Of a stretch of DNA of 64,000 nucleotides, positions 42,518 to 52,058 are shown piece after piece. The notes under the pieces were generated by a model. The model did not search any database and had not been told where the DNA came from. It saw nothing but the letters and a program-made list of their open reading frames with translations. The DNA is from Chryseobacterium sp. (GTDB lineage Bacteria; Bacteroidota; Bacteroidia; Flavobacteriales; Weeksellaceae). The stretch's first letter is position 1. Every line of letters starts with the position of its first letter. The stretch spans positions 62,001-126,000 of the forward strand of contig JAITMC010000011.1 in NCBI GenBank assembly GCA_031277615.1, given 5' to 3'. The position numbers were made by a program, and so were the translations under genes.

Positions 42518-43342
42518 ATGAGACCTGTCCTGTTCATTATATTTTTATTATCGGCAATCTCTTTACATGCCCAGACCTACAGATACATCTATGAGCTCAG
42601 CTACAGGCCTTCCCTGAAAGATGATGCCCATGAAAATATGTATATGGTTCTGGATGTGAACCCGGATGAAACCAAGTATTATGATTATTCATTTTTAGAG
42701 AAAGACTCCCTCAACAGGCTGCATCATACCCAAAATACAAGCTGGTCTGAACAGATCCCCGTGAAAAGAAAAAGAAACTCCACAGAGAACTCCAACTTTG
42801 TGATGATAGGCAACGATATTTTTGTCTATAAAACAAATGATAAAATTGACTGGACACTTTCCGATGAAACACAAAAAATAGAAAACATGACCTGCCAGAA
42901 AGCATCTGCCAACTTCGGTGGACGGGAATGGACGGCATGGTTTACCAAAGATATCCCCATAAGCGAAGGGCCGTATAAATTCCAGGGACTGCCGGGACTG
43001 ATCGTACAGCTCAAAGATTCCGAATCTGATTTTATCTTCCATCTGGTGAAGAACAAAAACCTCCCACAAACTTACGACACCTCTGATTTTCTTGAGGTCC
43101 GTTATGGAAATAAGCCGATAGCCGTGACTGAAAAAACGGTTTACAGAAAAGCAAAAGAATTTTTTAACGATCCTTTTATTGAGATCAGGCAAAAAATGAA
43201 AACAGATAAAAGTTTCAGATTTGAAGCCAACGGAGTGAAATATGAAACCAAAGATCTCGATCTTCTCACCAAACAGCAACAAAAGGAAATCCTCGAAAAC
43301 TATAACCCGCTGGAAAAAAATAAAAACTTTTTTGCACAATAA
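42518..43342 (+). CDS. GLPGLI-family exported protein
   Basis: 274 residues with an N-terminal signal peptide (ends SLHAQ). Carries the name-giving motif KFQGLPGLIVQLKDSESDF near residue 165. GLPGLI proteins are found only in Bacteroidota; many sit beside peptide-modification and secretion genes, including systems called grasp-with-spasm. The gene is 84 nt after the exporter, so it may be the last gene of the second RiPP cluster. The exact role is not known; function in peptide handling outside the cytoplasm is inference. Confidence 0.88.
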   Translation: MRPVLFIIFLLSAISLHAQTYRYIYELSYRPSLKDDAHENMYMVLDVNPDETKYYDYSFLEKDSLNRLHHTQNTSWSEQIPVKRKRNSTENSNFVMIGNDIFVYKTNDKIDWTLSDETQKIENMTCQKASANFGGREWTAWFTKDIPISEGPYKFQGLPGLIVQLKDSESDFIFHLVKNKNLPQTYDTSDFLEVRYGNKPIAVTEKTVYRKAKEFFNDPFIEIRQKMKTDKSFRFEANGVKYETKDLDLLTKQQQKEILENYNPLEKNKNFFAQ

Positions 43343-43538
43343 AGATAAGTTGAACTTTTACAGAATATGAGCTGAATAGGCAATTACTAACAGCTCAATA
43401 GCTCCTGTGAAGTAAAATCCGGCTATTATATTTCCAGATATTTTAACTGAACTCCTTCTTGTGTTTTCCATTCCAAGGGACCGCTTGCTATTACACCAGA
43501 CCACAGGATCCACTTCCGGACTCCCTTTAACTCCTTAA

Positions 43539-43580
43539 TAACTGGTTTTACCCCCTTAGGTAAGGGGGTAAAACCAGTTA
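43539..43580. repeat. Perfect 20-bp palindrome (2-nt centre)
   Basis: Arms 43539-43558 and 43561-43580 are exact reverse complements, centre GG; inner core TTTTACCCCCTTA. A second copy of the core is at 43740-43767. No T-run follows on either strand, so it is not a classical terminator. Confidence 0.8.
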
Positions 43581-43681
43581 CATAACCACCTCCCGATACT
43601 TACAAAGCCCTTAAAGCACGTTACCCATATATCAGGAACCGGTTTTGAAATGGCTGCAACAGGTTGGACAGGGTTCTCGAT

Positions 43682-43700
43682 GTAGTTTAGAATAAACTAC
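43682..43700. repeat. 8-bp hairpin
   Basis: GTAGTTTA, loop GAA, TAAACTAC: a perfect inverted repeat between the two larger palindromes. Confidence 0.5.
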
Positions 43701-43739
43701 AGGCACCTCCTTAATAGCCTGCAGGGAGTTTTTAAATGG

Positions 43740-43767
43740 CAATACCCCCTTAGGCAAGGGGGTATTG
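43740..43767. repeat. Related 12-bp palindrome
   Basis: CAATACCCCCTT, 4-nt loop AGGC, AAGGGGGTATTG. It shares the CCCCCTTAGG core with the palindrome at 43539-43580, and the outer bases differ but still pair. The pair may be one dispersed family. Confidence 0.7.
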
Positions 43768-43829
43768 ATACTTATGGAACCAGGTGCCTGAACTTCAGAA
43801 CCGCCTGCGGATACTTGATAAACCGGCTG

Positions 43830-44330
43830 TCAGGGGTTCTTTACCTCATCAGAGGGGGTTGTGGGAGGAGTTGAAGCCCCTGTTGTCACAAAGAACTGTT
43901 TCATATCTTCATAAATAACATTGGTTCCCGGAACATTTTCTCCTGAAAGGAATTTCAGGTTCCGATAGAAGGTAATCGCATTTTGATAATTATCATGATC
44001 CAGAAGAACTTTGGTGTCGGATAACTGTTCCGTCAATGAACTCATCCTCTGCAGGCGTTGCTCCACCTGCTCCCTTCCCAGATAATCCTTATCAAATTCG
44101 GCCTTATCTAAAAAGTTAGGAACATACTGAGGATACTGTTCCATATACACTTTAACTTTATTCACAAACAGTTTGTTTTGTTCGGCAATACTTCCGTACT
44201 GCTGCCTTTCTTCGGGAGTAAGGTTAATGGTTTTTCCTGTCAGAACCGTTTCAAGCGTCTGCAATGCCTGGTCCAGCTTATTAAGTTCTTCAGTGGTAAA
44301 GCTTAAACTGATTAAATTGTCGAGTGCCAT
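43830..44330 (-). CDS. Hypothetical cytoplasmic protein, all-helical
   Basis: 166 residues without signal peptide or membrane helix. Mostly helical, charged (TTEELNKLDQALQTLETVL and REQVEQRLQRMSSLTEQ), and with a Pro/Thr-rich tail. I think similar proteins occur in related genomes, but no function is known. It is a single gene with a palindrome-rich region after its stop. Confidence 0.7.
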   Translation of the reverse strand: MALDNLISLSFTTEELNKLDQALQTLETVLTGKTINLTPEERQQYGSIAEQNKLFVNKVKVYMEQYPQYVPNFLDKAEFDKDYLGREQVEQRLQRMSSLTEQLSDTKVLLDHDNYQNAITFYRNLKFLSGENVPGTNVIYEDMKQFFVTTGASTPPTTPSDEVKNP

Positions 44331-44627
44331 ATTATTTTGTTTTTGTGGTTAGTACCATCAAATATAGCAAGTACAGCATTCCGAAAAAACGCAGCTTATC
44401 AATTTTCCGGCGGCCATTCATCAGATAATACAAACAGGATAACAGGGTTCATATTTTCGATAGATTAGCTTAAAAAAACAATATCTAAACAATGAAAATA
44501 ACGAAAGTGAAAAACGGTACCGTTTTCAAGTGCAGACCCAAAGAATAAAGATCGTAATTATGCCTCCCCGGCAACCCGTTTTTATAAATATTTTTCTATA
44601 TTTAACTCCTTAATAAAGTTGATTGTC

Positions 44628-45038
44628 ATGGAACACAAAATACATCAGGGCCGCAATGTAAAACGATTCAGGGAAATGCTGGGCATCAAGCAGGAAGCAT
44701 TGGCTCTTGACCTTGGAGACGACTGGAACCAGAAGAAAGTTTCTCTGCTGGAACAGAAAGAAATTATTGAAGACCCTTTACTGAAAAGAATTTCTGAAGT
44801 ATTGAAAATCCCGGTGGAAGCATTTCAGAATTTTGATGAGGAGCAGGCGGTGAATATTATTTCTAATACGTTTACAGATTTCAAAGATGGAGCTTCAGCA
44901 ATCAATATACATCCTGTTTTTAATCCCATAGAAGTTATCCTTAAAATGCATGAAGAGAAAATGGAACTTTATGAAAGGATGCTGAAGGAGAAGGATGAGA
45001 TGATGGGGAGATTGGAGAGGTTGATTGATAAGAGATAA
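44628..45038 (+). CDS. XRE-type HTH regulator with coiled-coil C-terminus
   Basis: 136 residues from the ATG at 44628 (a TTG nine bases earlier is less likely). N-terminal helix-turn-helix: VKRFREMLGIKQEALALDLG, then QKKVSLLEQKE. A C-terminal helical segment (LKMHEEKMELYERMLKEKDE) suggests a coiled-coil dimer. It lies between a hypothetical gene and the defence operon. Its convergent end, only 80 nt from the Mrr gene, gives no hint that it regulates it. Confidence 0.85.
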   Translation: MEHKIHQGRNVKRFREMLGIKQEALALDLGDDWNQKKVSLLEQKEIIEDPLLKRISEVLKIPVEAFQNFDEEQAVNIISNTFTDFKDGASAINIHPVFNPIEVILKMHEEKMELYERMLKEKDEMMGRLERLIDKR

Positions 45039-45118
45039 CTTAAGATAAAATGTTGAACATCTCTGTTGAACATTTTTGTATTTGGTATCGAGTTATTATT
45101 TTTGTTTTAAACTAAATA

Positions 45119-46015
45119 TTATTCCCCTAAAAAATAAATTGGATGCAAAAGTAAAAATGACTTTTGTTCATCCGTCATTTTTGTATAGTATTCTTGCCAT
45201 AAAGAAACAAATCTTTCAAAATCTATTAATTCAATATGTTCTCTAGATTCACGAGCTTCTTTCTTTGCTGGTTTTGAAAATGTGCCAGAGGTCACAAATA
45301 TTCCTACGTCTGAATTTCTTTTTAATGTACCTCCTAGCTTTTGAATTTCATCAGAAGAAACTGAATCATTAGGCCGATGCTTAACCTGAACAATTATTCT
45401 TGGATGTTTGGTTCCTAAAGGATCTGTATAAGCCACAAGATCAATACCGCCGTCAGCTCCCCTTTGAGCAATATCAGAAATATAATATCCCATAGCTGTT
45501 AAAAGCTTGCCTACCAGATCTTGAAATTCATAAGGATTTTTATTAATAATGAAATTTCTGATCCCATTATAAGCATCCTCTTCATATTGATTGATTAACG
45601 ATTTCTGAACTTGTGCAGCGTCTTTTTCTGTAAAATCTTCAAGATCAGTTTTGATATCGTCTTCAGTTTTTCTTTTTGTATCCCATTCTCTATATAATTT
45701 CGTTGCAGAGCTTAGTAGTTTTTCAGCTCCAAGATCAATTGCTTTTTCTCCTTCTTCTGTCAAGTACCAAATCCCTTTTTGCTTTCGCAAATAGCCTGCT
45801 TTCATACAATCAATTGTATAAAAATGTAATATAGACTCCCAACGGATATATCCGGTTTTTTCAAAACGATGTTTTTCATAATCATCAAAAGGTATAGTAT
45901 TTCTGATTTTATCTACAACATCTTTCCCTCTCATTTCACCACCATTTTCTTTCAATATTCTGAATGCAGCAAAAATTGTTTTTTCGGCTATTTTTTTTGA
46001 CTTGGACTTTGACAT
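45119..46015 (-). CDS. Mrr-type restriction endonuclease
   Basis: 298 residues. The N-terminal winged-helix region (Mrr_N-like) covers about residues 1-100. The C-terminal Mrr catalytic domain starts near FQDLVGKLLTAMGYYISDI and has the PD-(D/E)xK-type residues: GADGGIDLVAY and IIVQVKHRP (QxK). Mrr enzymes cut modified DNA. It is the last gene of the defence operon, 45 nt after DUF4391, and may be a genuine part of it or a tail addition. Active-site residues appear intact. Confidence 0.87.
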   Translation of the reverse strand: MSKSKSKKIAEKTIFAAFRILKENGGEMRGKDVVDKIRNTIPFDDYEKHRFEKTGYIRWESILHFYTIDCMKAGYLRKQKGIWYLTEEGEKAIDLGAEKLLSSATKLYREWDTKRKTEDDIKTDLEDFTEKDAAQVQKSLINQYEEDAYNGIRNFIINKNPYEFQDLVGKLLTAMGYYISDIAQRGADGGIDLVAYTDPLGTKHPRIIVQVKHRPNDSVSSDEIQKLGGTLKRNSDVGIFVTSGTFSKPAKKEARESREHIELIDFERFVSLWQEYYTKMTDEQKSFLLLHPIYFLGE

Positions 46016-46060
46016 ATGATAATAATTATGTTTTCTGAAGATTTGTGATATCTTTAGATA

Positions 46061-46711
46061 TTAATTTTGTGATTTAAAATTAGAAGTTAAGCTTTTTTCT
46101 AATCTTTTTAATTTGATGTTCAGTTCTACTTTTATATTGAATTGTTTACACCGGGCAATTTCAGATTTTACTTTTTCGATTTCTTTTCGTAAAGAATCAT
46201 CCTGCTTTTGTGTCTGAACTAATTCCCAAATATTAGATGCATTTGTATTAACTGTTTTTAGTTGCTCACAAAAGTTTTGGAATACCCAATCCAGATCATT
46301 TTTCAATTCTACTGTATAAGGATTATTATCAATGCTTAGCCAAACAGATTTAAAAGTATAGTCAATAACGGCTTTATCTTCATCATTTGGATGGAGATGC
46401 TTTACTGAGGTGGAAATATAAAATTCATTATTAAAATATATTAAAAAAATGATGTGATAAGGAATCGCTTTATCAATGATATTAACTATATCATTAATTT
46501 CTATTTTCTCTTTTAATTCAACTTTAAAAATTTGAATTTCTTTTATTTCTGCATCTTTCAGGTTAATGGTTTCAAAAGAAATTTTATTCAACCAGGTTAT
46601 TCGTTGTATCTTCTCGGCAAATGCTTTTTTTTGCTTAGTATTCGTATAGGCATCAAATGCATTTTTGGGTACAACTTTTTGAATTAATGTAGATTTTGGC
46701 AGATTGAACAT
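46061..46711 (-). CDS. DUF4391-type protein of the helicase/type III RM operon
   Basis: 216 residues. The sequence pattern (FNLPKSTLIQKVVPKNAFDA at the start, KISFETINLKDAEIKEIQIF in the middle) is that of DUF4391, a family that I know to occur next to SNF2-type helicases and DNA methylases. It starts 4 nt after the helicase stop. C-terminal helices (KEIEKVKSEIARCKQF) look like a coiled coil. Its biochemical role is unknown; an adaptor between helicase and nuclease is a guess. Confidence 0.75.
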   Translation of the reverse strand: MFNLPKSTLIQKVVPKNAFDAYTNTKQKKAFAEKIQRITWLNKISFETINLKDAEIKEIQIFKVELKEKIEINDIVNIIDKAIPYHIIFLIYFNNEFYISTSVKHLHPNDEDKAVIDYTFKSVWLSIDNNPYTVELKNDLDWVFQNFCEQLKTVNTNASNIWELVQTQKQDDSLRKEIEKVKSEIARCKQFNIKVELNIKLKRLEKSLTSNFKSQN

Positions 46712-46715
46712 AATA

Positions 46716-49700
46716 CTATTTTACAATTAAGAATGAAATCAGCTTGAAATCTTCTACTCCTTTGAACTTATCTTTCATAACATTTGTTCCTCCTGATTTA
46801 AACAAACTCAAAACTTCTTTTTCATCTTCGGTTTCCAGTATTGTACTGATTGATTTTTTTAGTAAATCAGAATATGCAGACATATTGTGGTATTCATCCG
46901 TTTCGGTGTTAACTTGTTCACATAAAGAAATAATGGGCTCTTGAATGCCCTTGCATAACAATCTTACGGCATCCAGAATTTTTTTAGAATCTATATGATT
47001 GAATAATAACTTGCCGTCATTGTCAATATAAACCAAATAATAAGGATGTAAACGGTTTAGTTTGTTAATGTTAATATTTTCATTGATATTTTTCAATATA
47101 TAGATCACTCCGGGTTTCAACAATTCCGTAGCTGAAACTACTGCATGAATTCCTTCGGGAATGTCGGTTAGTTCTCCATATTGTTTGATATAATTGGATA
47201 GGTCAATTCTAAAATCATTCAGTCCTAAATCTGTAATATCAATACCCTCGCGAAGATCTTCCAAGTCTGTTACTTCATCTTGCAGTTTTTGTAATTGCAG
47301 TTTACGATATTCGAGATCTTTCTGATTTTCTTTCAGGATATTATCATCGGCAGTACTCGCCATATCAGAGATCGTCATACGGTCTTCCACACGTTGTTTC
47401 AGATTGATGTAATTATCTAAAGTGATGTCTGGCCAGAAATTGACTAATGTGATGGAATCATTTTTAGAACCAATTCTGTCAATTCTGCCAAAACGCTGGA
47501 TAATACGAACCGGATTCCAGTGGATATCGTAATTAATGAGATAGTCACAATCCTGAAGGTTTTGCCCCTCAGAAATACAATCCGTAGCAATCAAAATATC
47601 TATATCCTCATTGATTGATGGAAATAATAAGGCTTTGTCTTTCGACTTAGGTGAAAAGCAAGTTAGCAAAGTATTAAGTTCCGTTGGAATTGTTTTAGTA
47701 GTAGCTACTCTTCTCGATCCAGATATAAGTGTTGAATTAATATGATAGTTATCCTTAAAATAGGTACTTATGTTTTTATATAAATAGTCTGCTGTATCTG
47801 CAAAAGCTGTAAATACAATAACTTTTTTATTGTCTGTATTGATAGGGTTTCGAATCTTATCTTCAATAGTAGTAATTAGTGTCTGTAACTTTAGGTCGAG
47901 TTGAGGAACTATCTGATTTACCTTCATCAGAAGTTGATTTAATAGGGTTAAATCTTCTTCTAAATCTTCTTTCCATTGTCGACGATCAATATCAGCTAAA
48001 TGTATTTTTACTTTTTTACCTATTAGGTTTTCTTCATCTCCCCAATTAGCATCCCAATCGAAATTTTCAGATTGCGTATCAAAGTTTTGTTCGGATATGG
48101 TTTCCAAACCTTCTTTTGAAATTGATTTTAAAGTTTGTTCTATTTGTGACTTAATACCATTTGTCGTAATCCTAAAAGAGTCAATAGAACTTTCAATACG
48201 TTTCAGCATGTTGATACGCATCAATATTTTTAAACTTGTCTCGCGGTCAAGTTGTGTTAATTTACCACTTTTTGTTTTTTTATCGTAACGTTCTGCATAT
48301 TTTTCCTTCTGACTTGGGAGAATATATTTTAGAGGTGTATACACTGATAAATTTAAGCAGCTTAGTAAATCTGCTATTTCTGTATATGTTATGTTTTTTT
48401 CTTGGGTAAGAGCACATTCTAGTGATACAGGCTTGTTTCGTATTGGAAACTTTCCAATATCGGATGTATCATAATAGGTTGTAATATGCTTACGAGAGCG
48501 TGCAATAGTAAGAGAATCCAGGATTTCAAAAAAATCAAAATCCAGCAAATCCAATAATTTTTCAGTAGTTCTATTGCTAATATCTAGTTTTGACCAGGAA
48601 TTAAATGCGGATTGCGCTCTTTTGAAAATGATATCTATTCCGTTGTTAGTGTTTAGTTTTTCGTCAATCAATTCCGGGTTGCCTTCATAAGCAAGTGCAA
48701 GTTGGTTTTTTAGGTCATTGAAACGGTTATTTACCGGAGTGGCAGAAAGCATGAGTACTTTTGTTTCAATGCCTTCACGCATTACTTTTCTAAGTAATGC
48801 CTGATAGCGATTTTCTTTTTCCGAATAGGTTAGCCCTGCATTTCGAAAGTTATGAGATTCATCAATTACAACCAATCCATAGTTACCCCAATTGACATTG
48901 GCCAAATTACGGCCGTTACTTATACCGGATTCCCGGGACAAATCGGTATGAAAAAGTAAATCATATCGCAAGCGGTCCTTGGCCAGTATATTATTTTTAT
49001 CGTTATGACGATAAATATTCCAATTGGCTTCTAATTTTTTTGGACATAATACCAGAACATCTTTATTACGCATTTCGTAATATTTGATGATTCCTAAAGC
49101 TGAGAAGGTTTTACCTAGCCCAACACTATCTGCGAGAATACAACCTTTGTATTTCTCCAATTTATTGATAGCACCAATTACCGCATCTTTTTGAAAATTA
49201 AACAACTTGTTCCACACTACGGTATCTTTAAAACCTACTTTATCGTCGGGGAGGTTATCTAGGCTAAGATCATCGAGAAAATCATTAAAAATATTGTAGA
49301 GTGTAATAAAATAAATAAATTCAGGACTGTTGTCTTTGAATGCTTTTTCAAAGTATTGTTGTACTTTTTGGGTAACTATTTCCAGATCCTCCTGATTATC
49401 CCAAATCTGATTGAACCAATCTAAATAGGCTTGACTATTTGGGAAATCTGTTTTCTGAATTAAAGTGGGAAAACCCTTCTTAGGAGTAATCCCAAGATCA
49501 GAAGTTGTAAAACTATTGACATTATTCCATGAGAATTCTGAATTATCATCATTTTTGACGTGAATCATTCCTGAAGTAGGAAAAGACGTCTGCTTATTGG
49601 ATTTAAAGATTACTTTTTCTTTTACCCATTTGCTGCATTCTTTGGCAATCGCTCTTTGATTAAGCTGATTACGCAGTCGTAATTCAAATTCTCCACCACA

Positions 49701-49946
49701 TAAGTCTGCTTCTTTAAACAAATGTGGTATAAAGAATTTTGGAACATCTTTCTTTAAATTTTCTTGTAAAAATGCAGGTGTAGTAAACACAAACCGTAAC
49801 TCCTCAACACCCTGTAATTCTTTTCTTAAAGCTTCAAATGCATAAATAGAGAATGAAGAAGCGGCAATAGCAACTTTACTTTTCTTACTGATGCTCTCTT
49901 TTAAATCGTCAATTAAACGGATATTGATGTTGTCAATGTGTTTCAT
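46716..49946 (-). CDS. PLD-like/SNF2 helicase-nuclease of the defence operon
   Basis: 1076 residues. The N-terminal 170 residues resemble a PLD-like fold ([19 protein letters not shown]). The SNF2-type helicase follows: Walker [12 protein letters not shown] near residue 272, [10 protein letters not shown] near 360, and the C-terminal ATPase half with [17 protein letters not shown] and [14 protein letters not shown] near 818. Such proteins translocate on DNA. I do not see an intact HxK-x4-D PLD site, so the nuclease part may be inactive. The gene is followed by DUF4391 with a 4-nt gap. Confidence 0.9.
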   Translation of the reverse strand: MKHIDNINIRLIDDLKESISKKSKVAIAASSFSIYAFEALRKELQGVEELRFVFTTPAFLQENLKKDVPKFFIPHLFKEADLCGGEFELRLRNQLNQRAIAKECSKWVKEKVIFKSNKQTSFPTSGMIHVKNDDNSEFSWNNVNSFTTSDLGITPKKGFPTLIQKTDFPNSQAYLDWFNQIWDNQEDLEIVTQKVQQYFEKAFKDNSPEFIYFITLYNIFNDFLDDLSLDNLPDDKVGFKDTVVWNKLFNFQKDAVIGAINKLEKYKGCILADSVGLGKTFSALGIIKYYEMRNKDVLVLCPKKLEANWNIYRHNDKNNILAKDRLRYDLLFHTDLSRESGISNGRNLANVNWGNYGLVVIDESHNFRNAGLTYSEKENRYQALLRKVMREGIETKVLMLSATPVNNRFNDLKNQLALAYEGNPELIDEKLNTNNGIDIIFKRAQSAFNSWSKLDISNRTTEKLLDLLDFDFFEILDSLTIARSRKHITTYYDTSDIGKFPIRNKPVSLECALTQEKNITYTEIADLLSCLNLSVYTPLKYILPSQKEKYAERYDKKTKSGKLTQLDRETSLKILMRINMLKRIESSIDSFRITTNGIKSQIEQTLKSISKEGLETISEQNFDTQSENFDWDANWGDEENLIGKKVKIHLADIDRRQWKEDLEEDLTLLNQLLMKVNQIVPQLDLKLQTLITTIEDKIRNPINTDNKKVIVFTAFADTADYLYKNISTYFKDNYHINSTLISGSRRVATTKTIPTELNTLLTCFSPKSKDKALLFPSINEDIDILIATDCISEGQNLQDCDYLINYDIHWNPVRIIQRFGRIDRIGSKNDSITLVNFWPDITLDNYINLKQRVEDRMTISDMASTADDNILKENQKDLEYRKLQLQKLQDEVTDLEDLREGIDITDLGLNDFRIDLSNYIKQYGELTDIPEGIHAVVSATELLKPGVIYILKNINENININKLNRLHPYYLVYIDNDGKLLFNHIDSKKILDAVRLLCKGIQEPIISLCEQVNTETDEYHNMSAYSDLLKKSISTILETEDEKEVLSLFKSGGTNVMKDKFKGVEDFKLISFLIVK

Positions 49947-49966
49947 AATAAAACTAATATTAATTA

Positions 49967-51178
49967 CTATGCTGGTATGCCTATTTCTTTGGCTAATTCT
50001 TTAAATAATTGACTTTGTAACCCCATAGAACCTCCTCCTTTATACTTACTTTCTTGTCCAAAATATTTAGCGGACAATTCTTTCCCACTCGTAGTAGTAT
50101 GATCAAATGGTTTAAAAATATTATTAAAAATTTCCTCTAATTTTTCTAATGATAAATCTTTCAAATCCATCTTGTCATAATTTGGAAATAAACCTAACTT
50201 GAATAATTCATTTATTCTTCCCAATAACCTTAGAAATGCTCCTAAACTTGTTGTCTTCGTTAGAATTGTTGCTTGGCTCTTGTCTATACTTTTAGGCCAA
50301 TATTCTGAAAATTCTTTTTTTAATGTACTGAAATACGCTACAAATACTTTTGGTAGTTTCTTGTGTAGATCTAATCTTTCATCGTCATTTTTCTTGAAAT
50401 CTTCAACAATATCATTCCATCCACTTCTTGGTCCTAGTAGTCTTAATATTTGCTGAGTTAAAAACGCTTGAGAAATGAAACCCTTTCCAGAATTAAAATT
50501 TCGGACAAATCCCTTTAGCGGTGATTTAGAAGATAAATTAAGAAATTTACCTAATTCGTGTGCAACATATAAATCACCTAATTTTTCATCTTTTCCAAAT
50601 TTAGGTATCTCACCAAAAATATCATAATACAAAGATCTATCTACAGGTTTCTGATTGAAATTAACATTTGCAAATATTTTAGCTTGCTCCCAAATGTCAT
50701 AATCTACTAAAATCGTACAATTAAATTTATAATTTAAAACCTTAATAAGTTTTTCTTCCGCAAAAAATTGACCTTCCAGTTCTTTATACAGTGAAAACAT
50801 AGCTTTCATCCGATGTTGACCATCAACTATTAAGCAACTTTCCTTAGCAGTAGGTAATTCGAAATCTATAACATTAAACTCATCTTTTTTAAATTCATTA
50901 TAATCTGAGTTAATACTCAAAATCATAGAAGAAGGAAATAGTATTTCAGACTCATTATTTTCAAATATCGTACTGGAAATATATTTTTTTATATTTTCGA
51001 CTCTTATTTCATTAGTCTGACGCTGATAAAATTTAGAACTTTCATCATTATTATCAGACCAATTTGATGATGTTCTTTGAGTAAATTTTACTATATTTTT
51101 TAAATCCTTAAATTTAACAGCCGTAACTAAAATAATATGATCATTATTTCTATATAATTCAATTGCTTTCATTTTCAT
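49967..51178 (-). CDS. DGQHR-domain protein (DndB/DpdB-like)
   Basis: 403 residues. Contains [12 protein letters not shown] near residue 118, the signature of DGQHR-domain proteins; DndB of the phosphorothioation system is one member. The fold is related to ParB-like nucleases. It lies between the SNF2 helicase (20 nt) and the membrane coiled-coil gene (5 nt), all on one strand. No dnd genes are nearby, so a DNA-backbone modification system is not indicated. It may regulate or direct the type III enzymes; inference only. Confidence 0.8.
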   Translation of the reverse strand: MKMKAIELYRNNDHIILVTAVKFKDLKNIVKFTQRTSSNWSDNNDESSKFYQRQTNEIRVENIKKYISSTIFENNESEILFPSSMILSINSDYNEFKKDEFNVIDFELPTAKESCLIVDGQHRMKAMFSLYKELEGQFFAEEKLIKVLNYKFNCTILVDYDIWEQAKIFANVNFNQKPVDRSLYYDIFGEIPKFGKDEKLGDLYVAHELGKFLNLSSKSPLKGFVRNFNSGKGFISQAFLTQQILRLLGPRSGWNDIVEDFKKNDDERLDLHKKLPKVFVAYFSTLKKEFSEYWPKSIDKSQATILTKTTSLGAFLRLLGRINELFKLGLFPNYDKMDLKDLSLEKLEEIFNNIFKPFDHTTTSGKELSAKYFGQESKYKGGGSMGLQSQLFKELAKEIGIPA

Positions 51179-51183
51179 AAAAA

Positions 51184-52035
51184 TTAGTTAGTTAAATCAT
51201 CATCATTAAACAGGTGATCACCATTAATGTTTGAATTTCCATTATTTGATAAATCATTTACTGTTTCACTACTATTTTCAGTTGTAGTTTCCGAACTAGA
51301 TTCATCTGGCGTTGTATTTTCACTAAAATTTGTAAGTTCATCTCTTAGTTCATTTAATTTATTATCAAATTCTACTCTTATTAAGTAAGAAAATTCATCA
51401 GATACATTCAGCTCTCTTTGTTCAAGTTTACTATGAAATTCAGAAGTTAAAGAAGTTAGTATTTCAGACTTAATTTCCTCTAATTTTTTTGCTAACTCTT
51501 CTTTTGTCTTCTCTTCCGCAACCTGTTGAGCTACTTTTTTAGCCTCTTCCTCAGCGATTTTTTTTGCTTCATATTCTGCTGCTTCTATTGTACTTTTTTT
51601 CATTTCATTGATTGATTTAAAACCAAAAAATGTTGCTATAGCTACGAGAATTGCTAAAAAACCAGCCCCATAAGAAAAGAGTTTACTCCTATCTTCTTGC
51701 ACTGATAATATTGACTCCATACGAGTATATTGAGCATTTACGGAAGAATTAATCTCATTTAAAACCTTTTTATTGTTTTCATCAAGGCTTTTTATCATCT
51801 TAAGTGTTGTTGAATCTTTTACATTCTTTAAATTAATTTTATCGACGTTAATTTCATACTTTATAATGATTTTTTTCGGAGCATTGTTTTCTTCCTCTTT
51901 GCTCAGCAAATTGAAAATAATAGCGACTAATCCAATAACTGCAAATGCAACTACCCCAAGTGCTACCCAATTCGTTCCATTGACAATTGATTCTAAGTTA
52001 CTTTTTGACTTTTCAGAATTATTAGTTTCAGACAT
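51184..52035 (-). CDS. Membrane protein with long coiled coil
   Basis: 283 residues. Two hydrophobic helices: around WVALGVVAFAVIGLVAIIF and LFSYGAGFLAILVAIATFFG, near residues 22-45 and 120-140. A long Ala/Lys/Glu-rich coiled coil follows (EAEYEAKKIAEEEAKKVAQQ), then an acidic Ser/Asn-rich tail. No enzyme motif was recognised. It is 5 nt from the DGQHR gene and 23 nt from mod, so it is inside the operon. A membrane-anchored partner is unusual for a restriction system; a role in sensing or abortive infection is speculative. Confidence 0.8.
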   Translation of the reverse strand: MSETNNSEKSKSNLESIVNGTNWVALGVVAFAVIGLVAIIFNLLSKEEENNAPKKIIIKYEINVDKINLKNVKDSTTLKMIKSLDENNKKVLNEINSSVNAQYTRMESILSVQEDRSKLFSYGAGFLAILVAIATFFGFKSINEMKKSTIEAAEYEAKKIAEEEAKKVAQQVAEEKTKEELAKKLEEIKSEILTSLTSEFHSKLEQRELNVSDEFSYLIRVEFDNKLNELRDELTNFSENTTPDESSSETTTENSSETVNDLSNNGNSNINGDHLFNDDDLTN

Positions 52036-52058
52036 AAGTTAGTTAAATTTAAGAGTTT

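Larger units (their letters stand above)
43343..43829. other. Intergenic region with palindromes, 487 bp
   Basis: No gene. Contains the palindromes listed separately at 43539-43580, 43682-43700 and 43740-43767. Confidence 0.6.

Noticed and set aside
42695..43339. 214-codon ORF opposite to the GLPGLI gene
   Set aside because: Pure antisense shadow: the plus-strand frame has the signal peptide and GLPGLI motif.
49967..51178. Phosphorothioation (Dnd) system
   Set aside because: Only the DGQHR gene resembles DndB; no dndA/C/D/E homologue is nearby.
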